Assembly (NCBI GenBank): GCA_036733165.1
Contig: DAINBB010000001.1
Coordinates: 81,609 to 145,608, forward strand
Length of the DNA stretch: 64,000 bases
Reading direction: 5' to 3'
Source: JAFGGT01 sp036733165
Lineage (GTDB): Archaea; Methanobacteriota_B; Thermococci; Methanofastidiosales; NM3
In this document: in pieces, positions 1 to 8,190 of the stretch
How the letters are laid out: the number at the start of each line of letters is the position of its first letter
Position numbering within the stretch: position 1 is the first letter of the stretch
The notes under the pieces: model-generated
Seen by the model: the letters and a program-made list of their open reading frames with translations, nothing else
What the model was told of the DNA's origin: nothing
The model's database searches: none
Made by a program: the position numbers and the translations under genes

Positions 1-592
1 ACGAGAAGTCCATTCCCTTGATCGTGTAGGGAATGTCAAGGTACAGGCTTCCTTTAGCGATCAACCCGTCCACTTCCTTTCCGCATGGGAAATCCAACCC
101 AATGGCTCTGGCAAACGTGTCCTGCATGTTGCCTATGCCTATGTCAAGGGTCTCCCCAAAGACCCTGTACCTTCCGCCGGCGAATGCAAGTATCTGCGTA
201 TTCCCCCCTGAGACATAGAGCGTGACCGGATCCTTCACACCCAACAGGAATCTGCCGACCTCAATATGGGCTATGCAGTGATTGACACCGATTATGGGAA
301 GGTCCCTGCTCAGGGAAAGTGCCCTTGCAGTGGTCGCGCCCACCCTCAGACAGGGCCCAAGGCCTGGGCCTTGTGAAAACGATATCAGTCCGATGTCGTC
401 CATGGATATGCCTGCGGCATCCAGGGCCTTACGGACAACGTCAGAAGACACCTTCGCATGATGGTCCGCGGCAAGACGGGGGTGTATTCCCTCCCCTGAG
501 TATGAATCCACTATGTTCGCCACTATGGAGGAACTGTCGCATATGCCGACCCCGAAGGTGTGCGCCGTCGATTCTATCCCAAGAGTATACAT
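1..592 (-). CDS. kae1: tRNA N6-threonylcarbamoyltransferase Kae1, N-terminal part (cut by window edge)
   Basis: This is the first 197 residues of the ASKHA-fold catalytic subunit of the KEOPS complex, which makes the t6A modification at A37 of ANN-decoding tRNAs. The protein opens MYTLGIESTAHTFGVG. It has the metal-binding pair H105 and H109 in NHCIAHIE, and the nucleotide-site motif VSGGNTQI near residue 128. The start ATG at 592-590 follows a GGTGAG ribosome site. A TATA-like element (AAGATATAAAAG) lies at 631-640. The C-terminal part lies outside the window, so I cannot tell whether the gene is fused to Bud32, as in many euryarchaea. The identification is firm. Confidence 0.95.
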   Translation of the reverse strand, partial: MYTLGIESTAHTFGVGICDSSSIVANIVDSYSGEGIHPRLAADHHAKVSSDVVRKALDAAGISMDDIGLISFSQGPGLGPCLRVGATTARALSLSRDLPIIGVNHCIAHIEVGRFLLGVKDPVTLYVSGGNTQILAFAGGRYRVFGETLDIGIGNMQDTFARAIGLDFPCGKEVDGLIAKGSLYLDIPYTIKGMDFS

Positions 593-777
593 CGTCTCAC
601 CAAGTATGAAATCGCCTATATTTGACAGGCTTTTATATCTTTTTATCTTAAGGAAATGATATCGCCATCATCAGATGTTAAAGATGGGGGGTCTTTTATC
701 ATTCTTCTAAAATTATATTGATTTATTTACGGATTCCTTGAATAATATGGGTAAATAGTACTTATTTTTTAACAAAG

Positions 778-948
778 TATTTATAGGGTGCTCCGATTAC
801 AACTTTGCTCGAGGGTTTAGACCCTTATTAATTCCTCCCATATTCTAAAAAGGTTGTGTGGTGGGCGCCCCCTTATTTTCTGCCCACCACGTTAGCCCTT
901 GAGCAATAATTAAATATGTTCTTAGCCCCAATAATAGATGGTGATTTC
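778..948 (+). promoter_or_regulatory. RuBisCO promoter and structured 5' leader
   Basis: A TATA box (TATTTATA, 778-785) preceded by AACAAAG predicts transcription from about 808. The leader would hold a small hairpin, AGGGT-ttag-ACCCT (812-825), and a perfect 9-bp hairpin, GTGGTGGGC/GCCCACCAC (858-866 with 882-890, 15-nt loop). The ribosome site GGTGAT at 940-945 follows. The stretch 593-777 holds the kae1 promoter and AT-rich DNA with no gene that I can see. The long structured leader is unusual here, where many mRNAs look leaderless, and may be a control element. Confidence 0.5.
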
Positions 949-2184
949 TTGACAAAGGTACAATACCAAGACAAATTTGTTGATACGGCTGCGATCATAG
1001 ACCCCAAAGAGTATGTAATATGTCATTTCTATATCGAGGCGGATGATGTCCGCAAGGCGGCAAATGTGGCGGCAGGCGAATCTTCGGTTGGTACCTGGAC
1101 CAAGATAACCACGATGAAGGAAAGGATCGAGAAACTTGCTGCAAAGGTATTTCATATCGATGGGAATTATGTGAAGATAGCTTATCCCATCGACATGTTC
1201 GTCGGCAACAGCATCCCCCAACTGTTATCGGACGTTGCTGGAAACATATTGGGGATGAAGGAGGTCAACAACCTAAGATTGAACAGGATAGACCTTCCGG
1301 ACGAGTATGTAGACACATTCAAAGGGCCTGCCTTCGGCATGAAGGGCGTCAGAAGACTGCTTGGGACCGAGAAGAGCGGAAGACCGCATGTCGGGACCAT
1401 CGTGAAACCTAAGATAGGCCTCAATCCCAAAGAGACGGCAAAGGTCGCGTATGAAGCCTATTATGGCGGTTGCGATTTTGTAAAGGATGACGAGAACCTG
1501 ACAGACCAGAGATTCTGTCCTTTCGAGGACAGGGTGGTCGAGGTCCTGGAGGCGCTGGACAGGGCGAGTGAAGAGACCGGAGAGAAAAAGGCATATGCTC
1601 CCAATGTCACGGGGCCGGATATGCTGGATAAGGCCCAGTTCGTCAAAGACCAGGGGGGAACCTGTGCCATGATCGACATCATCGCGGCGGGATATTACGC
1701 CCTTCAGGAGCTCAGGGATGCCGACCTGGGACTCTTCCTCCACGGCCATAGGGCGATGCATGCGGCCATAACCAGGAATCCCCTCCATGGCGTATCTATG
1801 GGGGTGTTGGCACTATTGTCCAGGCTCGGAGGTGTGGACCAATTGCACATAGGGACCGTAATAGGCAAGATGGAGGGCGATCTTGGGGAAGTGCTCTTCA
1901 ACAAAGAACAGCTTGAGAGGCCGTTGTCCAAGATGGAAACCGTCTTTGCAGTATGTTCCGGAGGCCTGCACCCCGGCCACGTTGCCAAGCTTATGGAGCT
2001 GATGGGAAACGATATCGTCATCCAGGCGGGAGGAGGCATACACGGACACCCGGACGGCACAATAGAAGGTGCAAGGGCCTTGAGACAGGCGGTCGATGCC
2101 AAGATGCTGGGAATTGATGCAAGGGAATATTCTAAAGACCACATACAACTCAAAAAGGCGCTTGATCTATGGGGGTCCACATAA
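949..2184 (+). CDS. rbcL: Ribulose-1,5-bisphosphate carboxylase, archaeal form III
   Basis: Large-subunit-only RuBisCO of the archaeal type, which carboxylates ribulose bisphosphate. In archaea this usually belongs to the AMP/nucleoside salvage route rather than a Calvin cycle. Key residues numbered from the TTG start: K153 and K155 in the KPK motif, the carbamylated lysine and metal ligands K179, D181 and E182 (KDDE), the HGHR loop at 265-268, and loop-6 residues H300 and K307. I chose the TTG at 949 (411 aa) because GGTGAT sits four bases upstream. The in-frame ATG at 916 has no ribosome site and would add 11 atypical residues. No AMP phosphorylase or ribose-bisphosphate isomerase gene is in the window. 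Confidence 0.93.
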   Translation: MTKVQYQDKFVDTAAIIDPKEYVICHFYIEADDVRKAANVAAGESSVGTWTKITTMKERIEKLAAKVFHIDGNYVKIAYPIDMFVGNSIPQLLSDVAGNILGMKEVNNLRLNRIDLPDEYVDTFKGPAFGMKGVRRLLGTEKSGRPHVGTIVKPKIGLNPKETAKVAYEAYYGGCDFVKDDENLTDQRFCPFEDRVVEVLEALDRASEETGEKKAYAPNVTGPDMLDKAQFVKDQGGTCAMIDIIAAGYYALQELRDADLGLFLHGHRAMHAAITRNPLHGVSMGVLALLSRLGGVDQLHIGTVIGKMEGDLGEVLFNKEQLERPLSKMETVFAVCSGGLHPGHVAKLMELMGNDIVIQAGGGIHGHPDGTIEGARALRQAVDAKMLGIDAREYSKDHIQLKKALDLWGST

Positions 2185-2266
2185 TCCAGACATTCCATCT
2201 CCCCATTTCTCATGCATGGCGTATGATATACTGTAATATACTAATCTATAGAATATTGAAGAAAAC

Positions 2267-2304
2267 TATTATAAAGTCCAATTGTTTTTTCTTTTCAATC
2301 AGAA
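2267..2304 (+). promoter_or_regulatory. ATP synthase operon promoter
   Basis: TATA element CTATTATAAAG (2266-2276) lies behind purine-rich GAAGAAAA. The predicted start of transcription, about 2298-2304, nearly coincides with the ATG at 2305, which has no ribosome site. The first cistron is therefore probably leaderless. Confidence 0.5.
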
Positions 2305-2676
2305 ATGTCTAGGTTCGCAGGGGGCTTCATTATTAATAAAAAGGAAATTCTCATCAAGATTAAGGAAACTGAGGACAAGGCGAAGATGGATCTTGAGAAG
2401 GCCCATAAGGACAAAGATCTGATGATCGAGGAAGCGAAGCTCAAGGCCGTGGCCATGAAGGAAGAGGCCCTTAAGATCTCAAAGGAGCGATACGACAATG
2501 CTATAGAAGACCTTTACAGTTCCAAGTCCGATGAGGAAAAGGAGATCATTAAGAGGTCAGAAATGGAGAACAAGGAGCTTAGGGAACGTGAACTTAAGAA
2601 TCTTGAAAAGACTGCCGATATCATTGTTGATGACTTCGTGAGGTATGTTGATGCTATGTCCGAAGAAGATGAGTAA
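2305..2676 (+). CDS. ahaH: A-type ATP synthase subunit H (peripheral stalk)
   Basis: A 123-residue, highly charged, almost wholly alpha-helical protein, as expected for the small coiled-coil subunit that pairs with subunit E in the peripheral stalks of the A-type ATP synthase. It opens the operon, as ahaH does in methanogens. The identification rests on this position, its size and the Lys/Glu-rich heptad character (KIKETEDKAKMDLEKAHKD). The last codons overlap the start of the next gene (ATGAGTAA). Confidence 0.85.
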   Translation: MSRFAGGFIINKKEILIKIKETEDKAKMDLEKAHKDKDLMIEEAKLKAVAMKEEALKISKERYDNAIEDLYSSKSDEEKEIIKRSEMENKELRERELKNLEKTADIIVDDFVRYVDAMSEEDE

Positions 2677-4291
2677 GGTTCTGATAATAGGTGACAAGGA
2701 AAAACTAGAGGATACTGTCAACGCCCTGTATGACCTAAAAATAATCCATATCATAGACTACAACGACAAGGAAGAGGGATTTGAAAGGGGCAAACCCTCC
2801 ACCATGTCCTCCCTGTTCAGCGAATATGTGCTATCGCTAAGGGCCCTGAAGGACATCCTGCACCTTTCATCGGCCGAACCTGGCAATGAGATCAAAGACA
2901 TAGAGTTCTCATTGGAATTCAAGAAACGGCTCGAAGTCCTAGAGAACAAAGTGATGGAAAAGCGTAAGAAGATAGAGGATATAGAGGTTCTTCTGTCAGA
3001 TATCGAGAACATCACGGATGTGAACGACCTAGTGAAGATGGACCTGTCCTCCAACGTCAAGGACATCATGATGGACCTTGTCAAGTCCAAAGAGAGACTG
3101 ATGCAGGAGAAGAAGGAACTCACTGAGGAACTGCACAACATCAACAAGGAGTACAGGGACTTCATTGTTACGGCGGAGGACTTCCTGTCAAGGGAGATCG
3201 AAAAGGCCGAGACCCCCCTTAGATTGGCAACAACAGACCATACCTACATATTGGAGGGGTGGATACCCTCCGATCAGATGGAGAAGACGCAAGAGACCCT
3301 AGAAAAGATGACGAAAGGTGATGCGCAGATAATAGAGATGGAAGGAGAGGGTCAGGACGATGTGCCCGTATACGTTGACACCCCAAAACCCATCAAGCCT
3401 TTCGAGACGCTGGTGGACATGTTCTCAACGCCAAACTACCATGAGATAGCTCCTACCGTGATGATAGCGTTCACGTTCCCCCTCTTTTATGGAATAATGC
3501 TTGGAGACCTTGGGTACGGCATATCGTTGCTCGCCCTTGTCATGTTTCTCAGCAGACGTATGAAGACGAGCGGATGGCAGTCGTTGCTCAACATAATGAA
3601 ATATTCCAGCATATATACGATGGTATTTGGCATCATCTATGGGGAGTTCTTCGGATTCGAGATTTTCCATGACTTCCTCAGCATAGACCAGATAGGGAGC
3701 CTACATCTCCCGCTAGTGCATAGGATGGATAAGATCGTCCCCATGCTGATGGCATGTGCCGGGATAGGTGTTGCGCATATCACGCTGGGATACGTCATCG
3801 GATTCGTGAACGTCTACAGAAACAAGGGGTTGAAACATGCCATATTGGAAAAGCTCTCTTGGATAGGCATATTGTACTGCATTTTCGGGGCCATATTGAT
3901 GCCGGATTTGATGTACCCTCTGATGGCTGCGTTGGTGTTCTTCATGATACTTCTCATCATGGGTGAGGGGGCATTGGCATTATTGGACATCTTCACATTG
4001 ATCTCAAATGTGGTATCATATACCAGATTGCTTGCCATCGGCCTCTCATCTGTAGGTATAGCGCTGGCCATTAACAAGATAGCCACGGACGTATTGATAC
4101 CCAGTGGCATCTTTGGCATTATATTGGCAGTTCTTCTGTTGATCATTGGTCATACCGGTAATTTGGCATTGGGTATAATAGCCTCGTTCCTGCATTCGAT
4201 ACGTTTGCAATACGTAGAGTTCTTTACTAAATTCTACAAGGGCGGTGGAGTGAAGTTCACTCCGCTCGGAATAAGAAATGAGGAGGTGTAA
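2669..4291 (+). CDS. atpI: A-type ATP synthase subunit I (a-subunit, membrane stator)
   Basis: A 540-residue protein with a soluble coiled-coil N-terminal half (about 1-320) and about seven to eight membrane segments in the C-terminal half, the usual plan of archaeal subunit I/a. It forms the ion half-channels against the K ring. SYTRLLAIGLSSVGIALA contains the conserved arginine region. I chose the ATG at 2669, which overlaps the stop of the preceding gene, over an upstream ATG that adds eight residues. MSKVLIIGD is the typical family start. Confidence 0.93.
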   Translation: MSKVLIIGDKEKLEDTVNALYDLKIIHIIDYNDKEEGFERGKPSTMSSLFSEYVLSLRALKDILHLSSAEPGNEIKDIEFSLEFKKRLEVLENKVMEKRKKIEDIEVLLSDIENITDVNDLVKMDLSSNVKDIMMDLVKSKERLMQEKKELTEELHNINKEYRDFIVTAEDFLSREIEKAETPLRLATTDHTYILEGWIPSDQMEKTQETLEKMTKGDAQIIEMEGEGQDDVPVYVDTPKPIKPFETLVDMFSTPNYHEIAPTVMIAFTFPLFYGIMLGDLGYGISLLALVMFLSRRMKTSGWQSLLNIMKYSSIYTMVFGIIYGEFFGFEIFHDFLSIDQIGSLHLPLVHRMDKIVPMLMACAGIGVAHITLGYVIGFVNVYRNKGLKHAILEKLSWIGILYCIFGAILMPDLMYPLMAALVFFMILLIMGEGALALLDIFTLISNVVSYTRLLAIGLSSVGIALAINKIATDVLIPSGIFGIILAVLLLIIGHTGNLALGIIASFLHSIRLQYVEFFTKFYKGGGVKFTPLGIRNEEV

Positions 4292-4294
4292 TAT

Positions 4295-4534
4295 TTGGCT
4301 ATGGATATAAACACTGGATTGATAGCACTGGCCGCGGCCTTGGCTGTCGGGCTTACAGGCATCGGATCCGCGATAGCGGAGAAGAATATCGGTTCATCCG
4401 CTGTCGGCGCGATAGCTGAGAAGGAGGAATTGTTCGGTAAGGCCTTGATCCTTACTGTGATACCAGAAACGATCGTTATATTTGGATTGGCAATAGGATT
4501 GATCTTGTTATTCGTTGTCCTTCCCGGTCTGTGA
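4295..4534 (+). CDS. atpK: A-type ATP synthase subunit K (c-ring proteolipid)
   Basis: A 79-residue, single-hairpin, two-helix proteolipid. Its ion-carrying carboxylate is the Glu in VIPETIVIFGLA of helix 2, and helix 1 is glycine-rich. The reading frame begins with TTG at 4295, six bases after a strong GGAGGTG (4282-4288). The in-frame ATG at 4301 is also possible but less well spaced. It sits between subunits I and E, the standard order. I see no clear sodium-binding signature and do not infer the coupling ion. Confidence 0.9.
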   Translation: MAMDINTGLIALAAALAVGLTGIGSAIAEKNIGSSAVGAIAEKEELFGKALILTVIPETIVIFGLAIGLILLFVVLPGL

Positions 4535-4538
4535 TATC

Positions 4539-5159
4539 ATGTCATTGGAAAAGGTGTTGGGACAGATAACTGTAATGACGGAAAAAGAAGTGGAAGAAAT
4601 CCTCGATGAAGGTAGAAGGGAGGCCGACCAGATCCTCGAAAAGGCCAAGAACGATATCGAGGATCTCAGGCTGAAAAAGGAAAACGAACTACATGGGACC
4701 CTGCAGGAGCTCAAAGAGATCAAGCTCTCAAAGATCAGGATGGAGTACAAGAGAAAGAAACTGGACATGGAGAAAGAGGTGATCCATAGGCTCTGGAACA
4801 GGGTAAGGGAGAAGGTTTCCGACCTTGAACCTGGCGTCAACGAGAAACTTTTAAAGAGACTTCTCCATATCGCCAGGGCTACGCCAGTGTATGCAATATG
4901 CTCCATCGCATACAAGGGCGGCGATGTCTGTGAGGTGCCAACCAAAAGGCCCTTCTACATCAGTTCCAACAAAAGGGATGAGGAGTTCATCAGGGGCTAT
5001 TCCGACCTTGAGTACGAAAACAATATAGAATGCATCGGGGGCGTAGTCGCCGAATCCGAGAACAGGAACTGGAAGATCAACCTGACCTATGACTCAATCC
5101 TTGAGGAGGTATTCGACAACTCCCTCAAAAAAGTGTATAAGAGTCTCTTGGGTGAGTAA
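4539..5159 (+). CDS. atpE: A-type ATP synthase subunit E (peripheral stalk)
   Basis: A 206-residue protein with a long charged N-terminal helix (about residues 10-100) and a globular C-terminal domain containing GGVVAESENRNWKINLTYDS. This matches the subunit E feature that contacts the A/B head (GG-v-x-x-x-G, then a helix ending before the C-terminus). The ATG at 4539 lies four bases after the atpK stop codon. With subunit H it forms the outer stalk of the ATP synthase. Confidence 0.9.
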   Translation: MSLEKVLGQITVMTEKEVEEILDEGRREADQILEKAKNDIEDLRLKKENELHGTLQELKEIKLSKIRMEYKRKKLDMEKEVIHRLWNRVREKVSDLEPGVNEKLLKRLLHIARATPVYAICSIAYKGGDVCEVPTKRPFYISSNKRDEEFIRGYSDLEYENNIECIGGVVAESENRNWKINLTYDSILEEVFDNSLKKVYKSLLGE

Positions 5160-5162
5160 GAG

Positions 5163-6146
5163 ATGGAAGAGAATGCAGCATACTTCAACGCAAGGATATC
5201 GGCGATGAAGGAGAAGCTCTTTCCCATGCTGACATATGAGAAGATGCTACTTATGGAACTTCCCGAGATCACCCGATATATAAGCGAGGGTGACTACAAC
5301 GAGGATATCACCGAACTCTCCAAGAGCTTCAAAGGAATAGACCTTATCGAGTACGCATTGAACCTAAATCTTGCTAGGACCTTCCAAAAACTTATCAACA
5401 TCTCTCAGGGGGACATACACAGGTTCACGGTCCAGTACATGAGAAGGTGGGATGTCGAGAACGTGAAGTCCATACTCCGCGGACTTCAGTCTGGGGCATC
5501 ATCAAATGAGATAACGGAGACGCTCATACCTGTCGGGGCCATCAAGTTCACATACCTGATAGAGTTGACAAAGATGAATTATGATTCCGCCAAGGCCGAC
5601 CTTATCGAAAAAAACATCATTCCCGCCGGAATTGATACCTTGAGCGAACTTGAATATGAAATGGACAAGATTTACTTCCAGGAAAGCCTAGACATTGCGA
5701 CCGACGTTGGGGAAAAGGACCTTATCAGGTATCTAAGCCTGGAGGTAGACCTATACAACGTGAAGATAATCATGAGATTGAAGAACGCCGGAGCGGACTT
5801 CAATATTATAAGGAAAGATCTCATTCTCCTGGGAAAGAGAATTACAAAGGAATTCTTGAATCGTATAAAGGACCTTAGCTACGGGGAGACGGTAAACTTC
5901 CTCAACAAAGAGTTCCATGACCTCAGACTGGACCCCAATGGCCCTGTTACAGTTTCCGAGAGACAATTGGAAAAGTATCTAATAATGTTCGGGGAGAGGA
6001 TATCCCATCTGAACATGTTCTCCACCTTGACGGCGCTTGGATTCATATTAAAAAAGTATAGGGAGATAGCGAACCTGAGACTTATAGTCAGGGGAAAACA
6101 GCTTGGAATAGATTCCGATTCGATAGAGAAGATGTTGGTGGTATGA
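5163..6146 (+). CDS. atpC: A-type ATP synthase subunit C (central stalk, ring socket)
   Basis: A 327-residue, all-helical protein of the V/A-ATPase C (eukaryotic d) family. It caps the K ring and links it to the D/F shaft. The family pattern is seen in the repeated helical bundles and the motif RRWDVENVKSILRG, with a second copy of the same idea at YLSLEVDLYNVKIIMRLKN. The ATG at 5163 follows GGTGAG. The stop overlaps the next start by four bases (ATGA). Confidence 0.93.
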   Translation: MEENAAYFNARISAMKEKLFPMLTYEKMLLMELPEITRYISEGDYNEDITELSKSFKGIDLIEYALNLNLARTFQKLINISQGDIHRFTVQYMRRWDVENVKSILRGLQSGASSNEITETLIPVGAIKFTYLIELTKMNYDSAKADLIEKNIIPAGIDTLSELEYEMDKIYFQESLDIATDVGEKDLIRYLSLEVDLYNVKIIMRLKNAGADFNIIRKDLILLGKRITKEFLNRIKDLSYGETVNFLNKEFHDLRLDPNGPVTVSERQLEKYLIMFGERISHLNMFSTLTALGFILKKYREIANLRLIVRGKQLGIDSDSIEKMLVV

Positions 6147-6445
6147 TGGAGATGGTATTATTGGGCGATGACAGCTTCACGGTGGGATTCAGGCTTGCGG
6201 GGGTCAAGAGAAATGTACCATGTTACTCGGAAGAGGATTATTCGAACAGCCTTACGGAACTGCTTGATGATCCAAGCGTCGGCATAGTGGTCCTGTCGCA
6301 TGATGCAATGGCAAATCTGCCCCTTTCCTTAAGGATCAGGGCCGAGAAGAGCATTAGCCCAATAGTCTTCCCAGTAGGGGAAAAGGGAAGTGAGGACATA
6401 AAGAATCAAATTATCAAACTCATTGGTGTGGACCTATGGAAATAG
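6143..6445 (+). CDS. atpF: A-type ATP synthase subunit F
   Basis: A 100-residue alpha/beta protein of the V/A-ATPase F family, the regulatory end of the central rotor. It opens with the characteristic hydrophobic strand and acidic turn (VLLGDDSFTVGFRLAGV) and contains the GIVVLSHDAM strand and the IVFPVGEKG loop. It overlaps atpC at its start and atpA at its end (ATGG within the stop region), so translation is probably coupled. Confidence 0.92.
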   Translation: MMEMVLLGDDSFTVGFRLAGVKRNVPCYSEEDYSNSLTELLDDPSVGIVVLSHDAMANLPLSLRIRAEKSISPIVFPVGEKGSEDIKNQIIKLIGVDLWK

Positions 6446-8190
6446 AAAGGAACGTGAAAGTGGCCAGAATCAACAGGGTCTCCGGGCCTGTTGTTGTGGT
6501 GAACGATCTGGACGGAAGGATGTATGATGTCGTCCTTGTAAGCAACAAAAAACTCATGGGAGAGATCATCGAGATAGACTCGGACAAGACGATAGTGCAG
6601 GTCTACGAGGACACCGATCTTATCAGGCCTGACGAGCCTGTCTACGATACCAGGGAGCCTGTGTCGGTGGAACTGGGCCCAGGCCTTCTTTCATCGATCT
6701 TCGACGGCATACAACGACCCCTGGATGTAATAGCCGAGACGGGCGACTTCGTGAGGCGGGGATTGAACGTGAACTCCCTGTCCCGGGAAAAGAAGTGGAA
6801 GTTCATACCCTTGAAAAAGGTAGGAGAAGATGTGGCTCCAGGCGAGATAATAGGATATGTGGACGAGACCAAGAACTTCAGGCACGGAATAATGGCTCCT
6901 CCGGAGATGTCAGGGACCGTTACCGACATCAAGGAAGGGGAATTCACGATCACAGATGTTATCTGCATACTTGATGGAAAAAATGAAGTCAGGCTCATGC
7001 ACAGATGGCCGGTCAAGAAGAGAAGGCCCATAAGGGAGAAGCTGTGGCCCGACGAGATACTTGTCACCGGACAGAGGGTGCTGGACTCCCTGTTCCCGAT
7101 AGCCAAAGGGGGGACGGCCGCCATCCCAGGGCCGTTCGGGAGCGGCAAGACCATCACGCAGCACCAGTTGGCAAAATGGTCCAACGCGGATGTTGTGGTA
7201 TACGTCGGTTGCGGTGAGCGGGGAAACGAGATGACAAGCGTCCTCGACGAGTTCCCCAAACTGACAGATCCAAAGACAGGTTCGCCCCTTCTGGAAAGAG
7301 TGGTGTTGATAGCCAACACATCCAACATGCCCGTGGCCGCGAGGGAGGCATCGGTCTACACAGGGATCACAATAGCGGAATACTTCCGTGACATGGGCTA
7401 CAACGTGGCCCTCATGGCAGATTCCACGTCAAGATGGGCGGAGGCCATGAGAGAGATATCATCAAGGCTGGAAGAACTGCCGGGGGAGGAGGGATATCCC
7501 GCATACCTTGGTTCCAGACTGGCAAGCTTCTATGAGAGGGCCGGATATGTCGAGACCTTGTCAGGGAAGAAGGGTTCGGTCACCATAATAGGCGCCGTAT
7601 CCCCCGCAGGAGGGGACTTCAGCGAACCTGTGACGCAGAACACCCTGAGGGTCACAAAGGTCTTCTGGGCCCTTGATGCGAAACTCGCCAACAGAAGGCA
7701 CTTCCCGTCCATAAACTGGTTGAAGTCATACTCCCTTTACCAAGACCATCTCACGCCGCTCCTTGAGAGGGATTTTCCCGGATGGAAGGAGAACAGGAAC
7801 AGTATAATGAACATACTTGTGAAGGAGAGCGAGCTTGAGGAGATAGTTCAGCTCGTGGGCTCCGATGCACTGCCCGAGGACCAGAAACTCACTCTTGAGG
7901 TGGCAAGGATGATAAGGGAATACTTCCTGCAGCAGGATGCGTTCCATGAGGTGGACACCTACTGCAATCTTGAAAAACAGTACCTTATCATCAAGGCGAT
8001 ATTGGAGTTCTCTGAAAAGGCGAGGGGAGCTATCGATGTCGGCAAGAAGATCGAGAAGATCGTGGACCTGCCCTGCAGGGCCATGATCGGCAAGGCCAGG
8101 TTCGAGAAGGACTACCTTGAATACCTAGAAAAGGTCTCCGTGGCGATACAAAAGGATTTCAACAGTCTTCTGAGAGGTGATGAGAATTAA
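6436..8190 (+). CDS. atpA: A-type ATP synthase catalytic subunit A
   Basis: A 584-residue catalytic subunit. The N-terminal beta barrel (1-75) is followed by the bulge domain typical of V/A-type A subunits (about 110-190). The P-loop GPFGSGKT is at 232-239, followed by the CGERGNEM motif and MADSTSRWAEAMREIS of the nucleotide site, then a helical C-terminal domain. Length and domain order are normal, and there is no intein at the P-loop, a common intein site in archaeal A subunits. It lies in the operon between F and B. Confidence 0.98.
   Translation: MEIERNVKVARINRVSGPVVVVNDLDGRMYDVVLVSNKKLMGEIIEIDSDKTIVQVYEDTDLIRPDEPVYDTREPVSVELGPGLLSSIFDGIQRPLDVIAETGDFVRRGLNVNSLSREKKWKFIPLKKVGEDVAPGEIIGYVDETKNFRHGIMAPPEMSGTVTDIKEGEFTITDVICILDGKNEVRLMHRWPVKKRRPIREKLWPDEILVTGQRVLDSLFPIAKGGTAAIPGPFGSGKTITQHQLAKWSNADVVVYVGCGERGNEMTSVLDEFPKLTDPKTGSPLLERVVLIANTSNMPVAAREASVYTGITIAEYFRDMGYNVALMADSTSRWAEAMREISSRLEELPGEEGYPAYLGSRLASFYERAGYVETLSGKKGSVTIIGAVSPAGGDFSEPVTQNTLRVTKVFWALDAKLANRRHFPSINWLKSYSLYQDHLTPLLERDFPGWKENRNSIMNILVKESELEEIVQLVGSDALPEDQKLTLEVARMIREYFLQQDAFHEVDTYCNLEKQYLIIKAILEFSEKARGAIDVGKKIEKIVDLPCRAMIGKARFEKDYLEYLEKVSVAIQKDFNSLLRGDEN

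Noticed and set aside
858..890. The GC-rich hairpin before RuBisCO as a tRNA or H/ACA RNA.
   Set aside because: No cloverleaf can be drawn and no ACA box follows the stem; it fits an mRNA leader element better.
1182..1788. Long minus-strand frames opposite the RuBisCO gene.
   Set aside because: They are complementary-strand shadows with no ribosome sites, promoters or recognisable domains.
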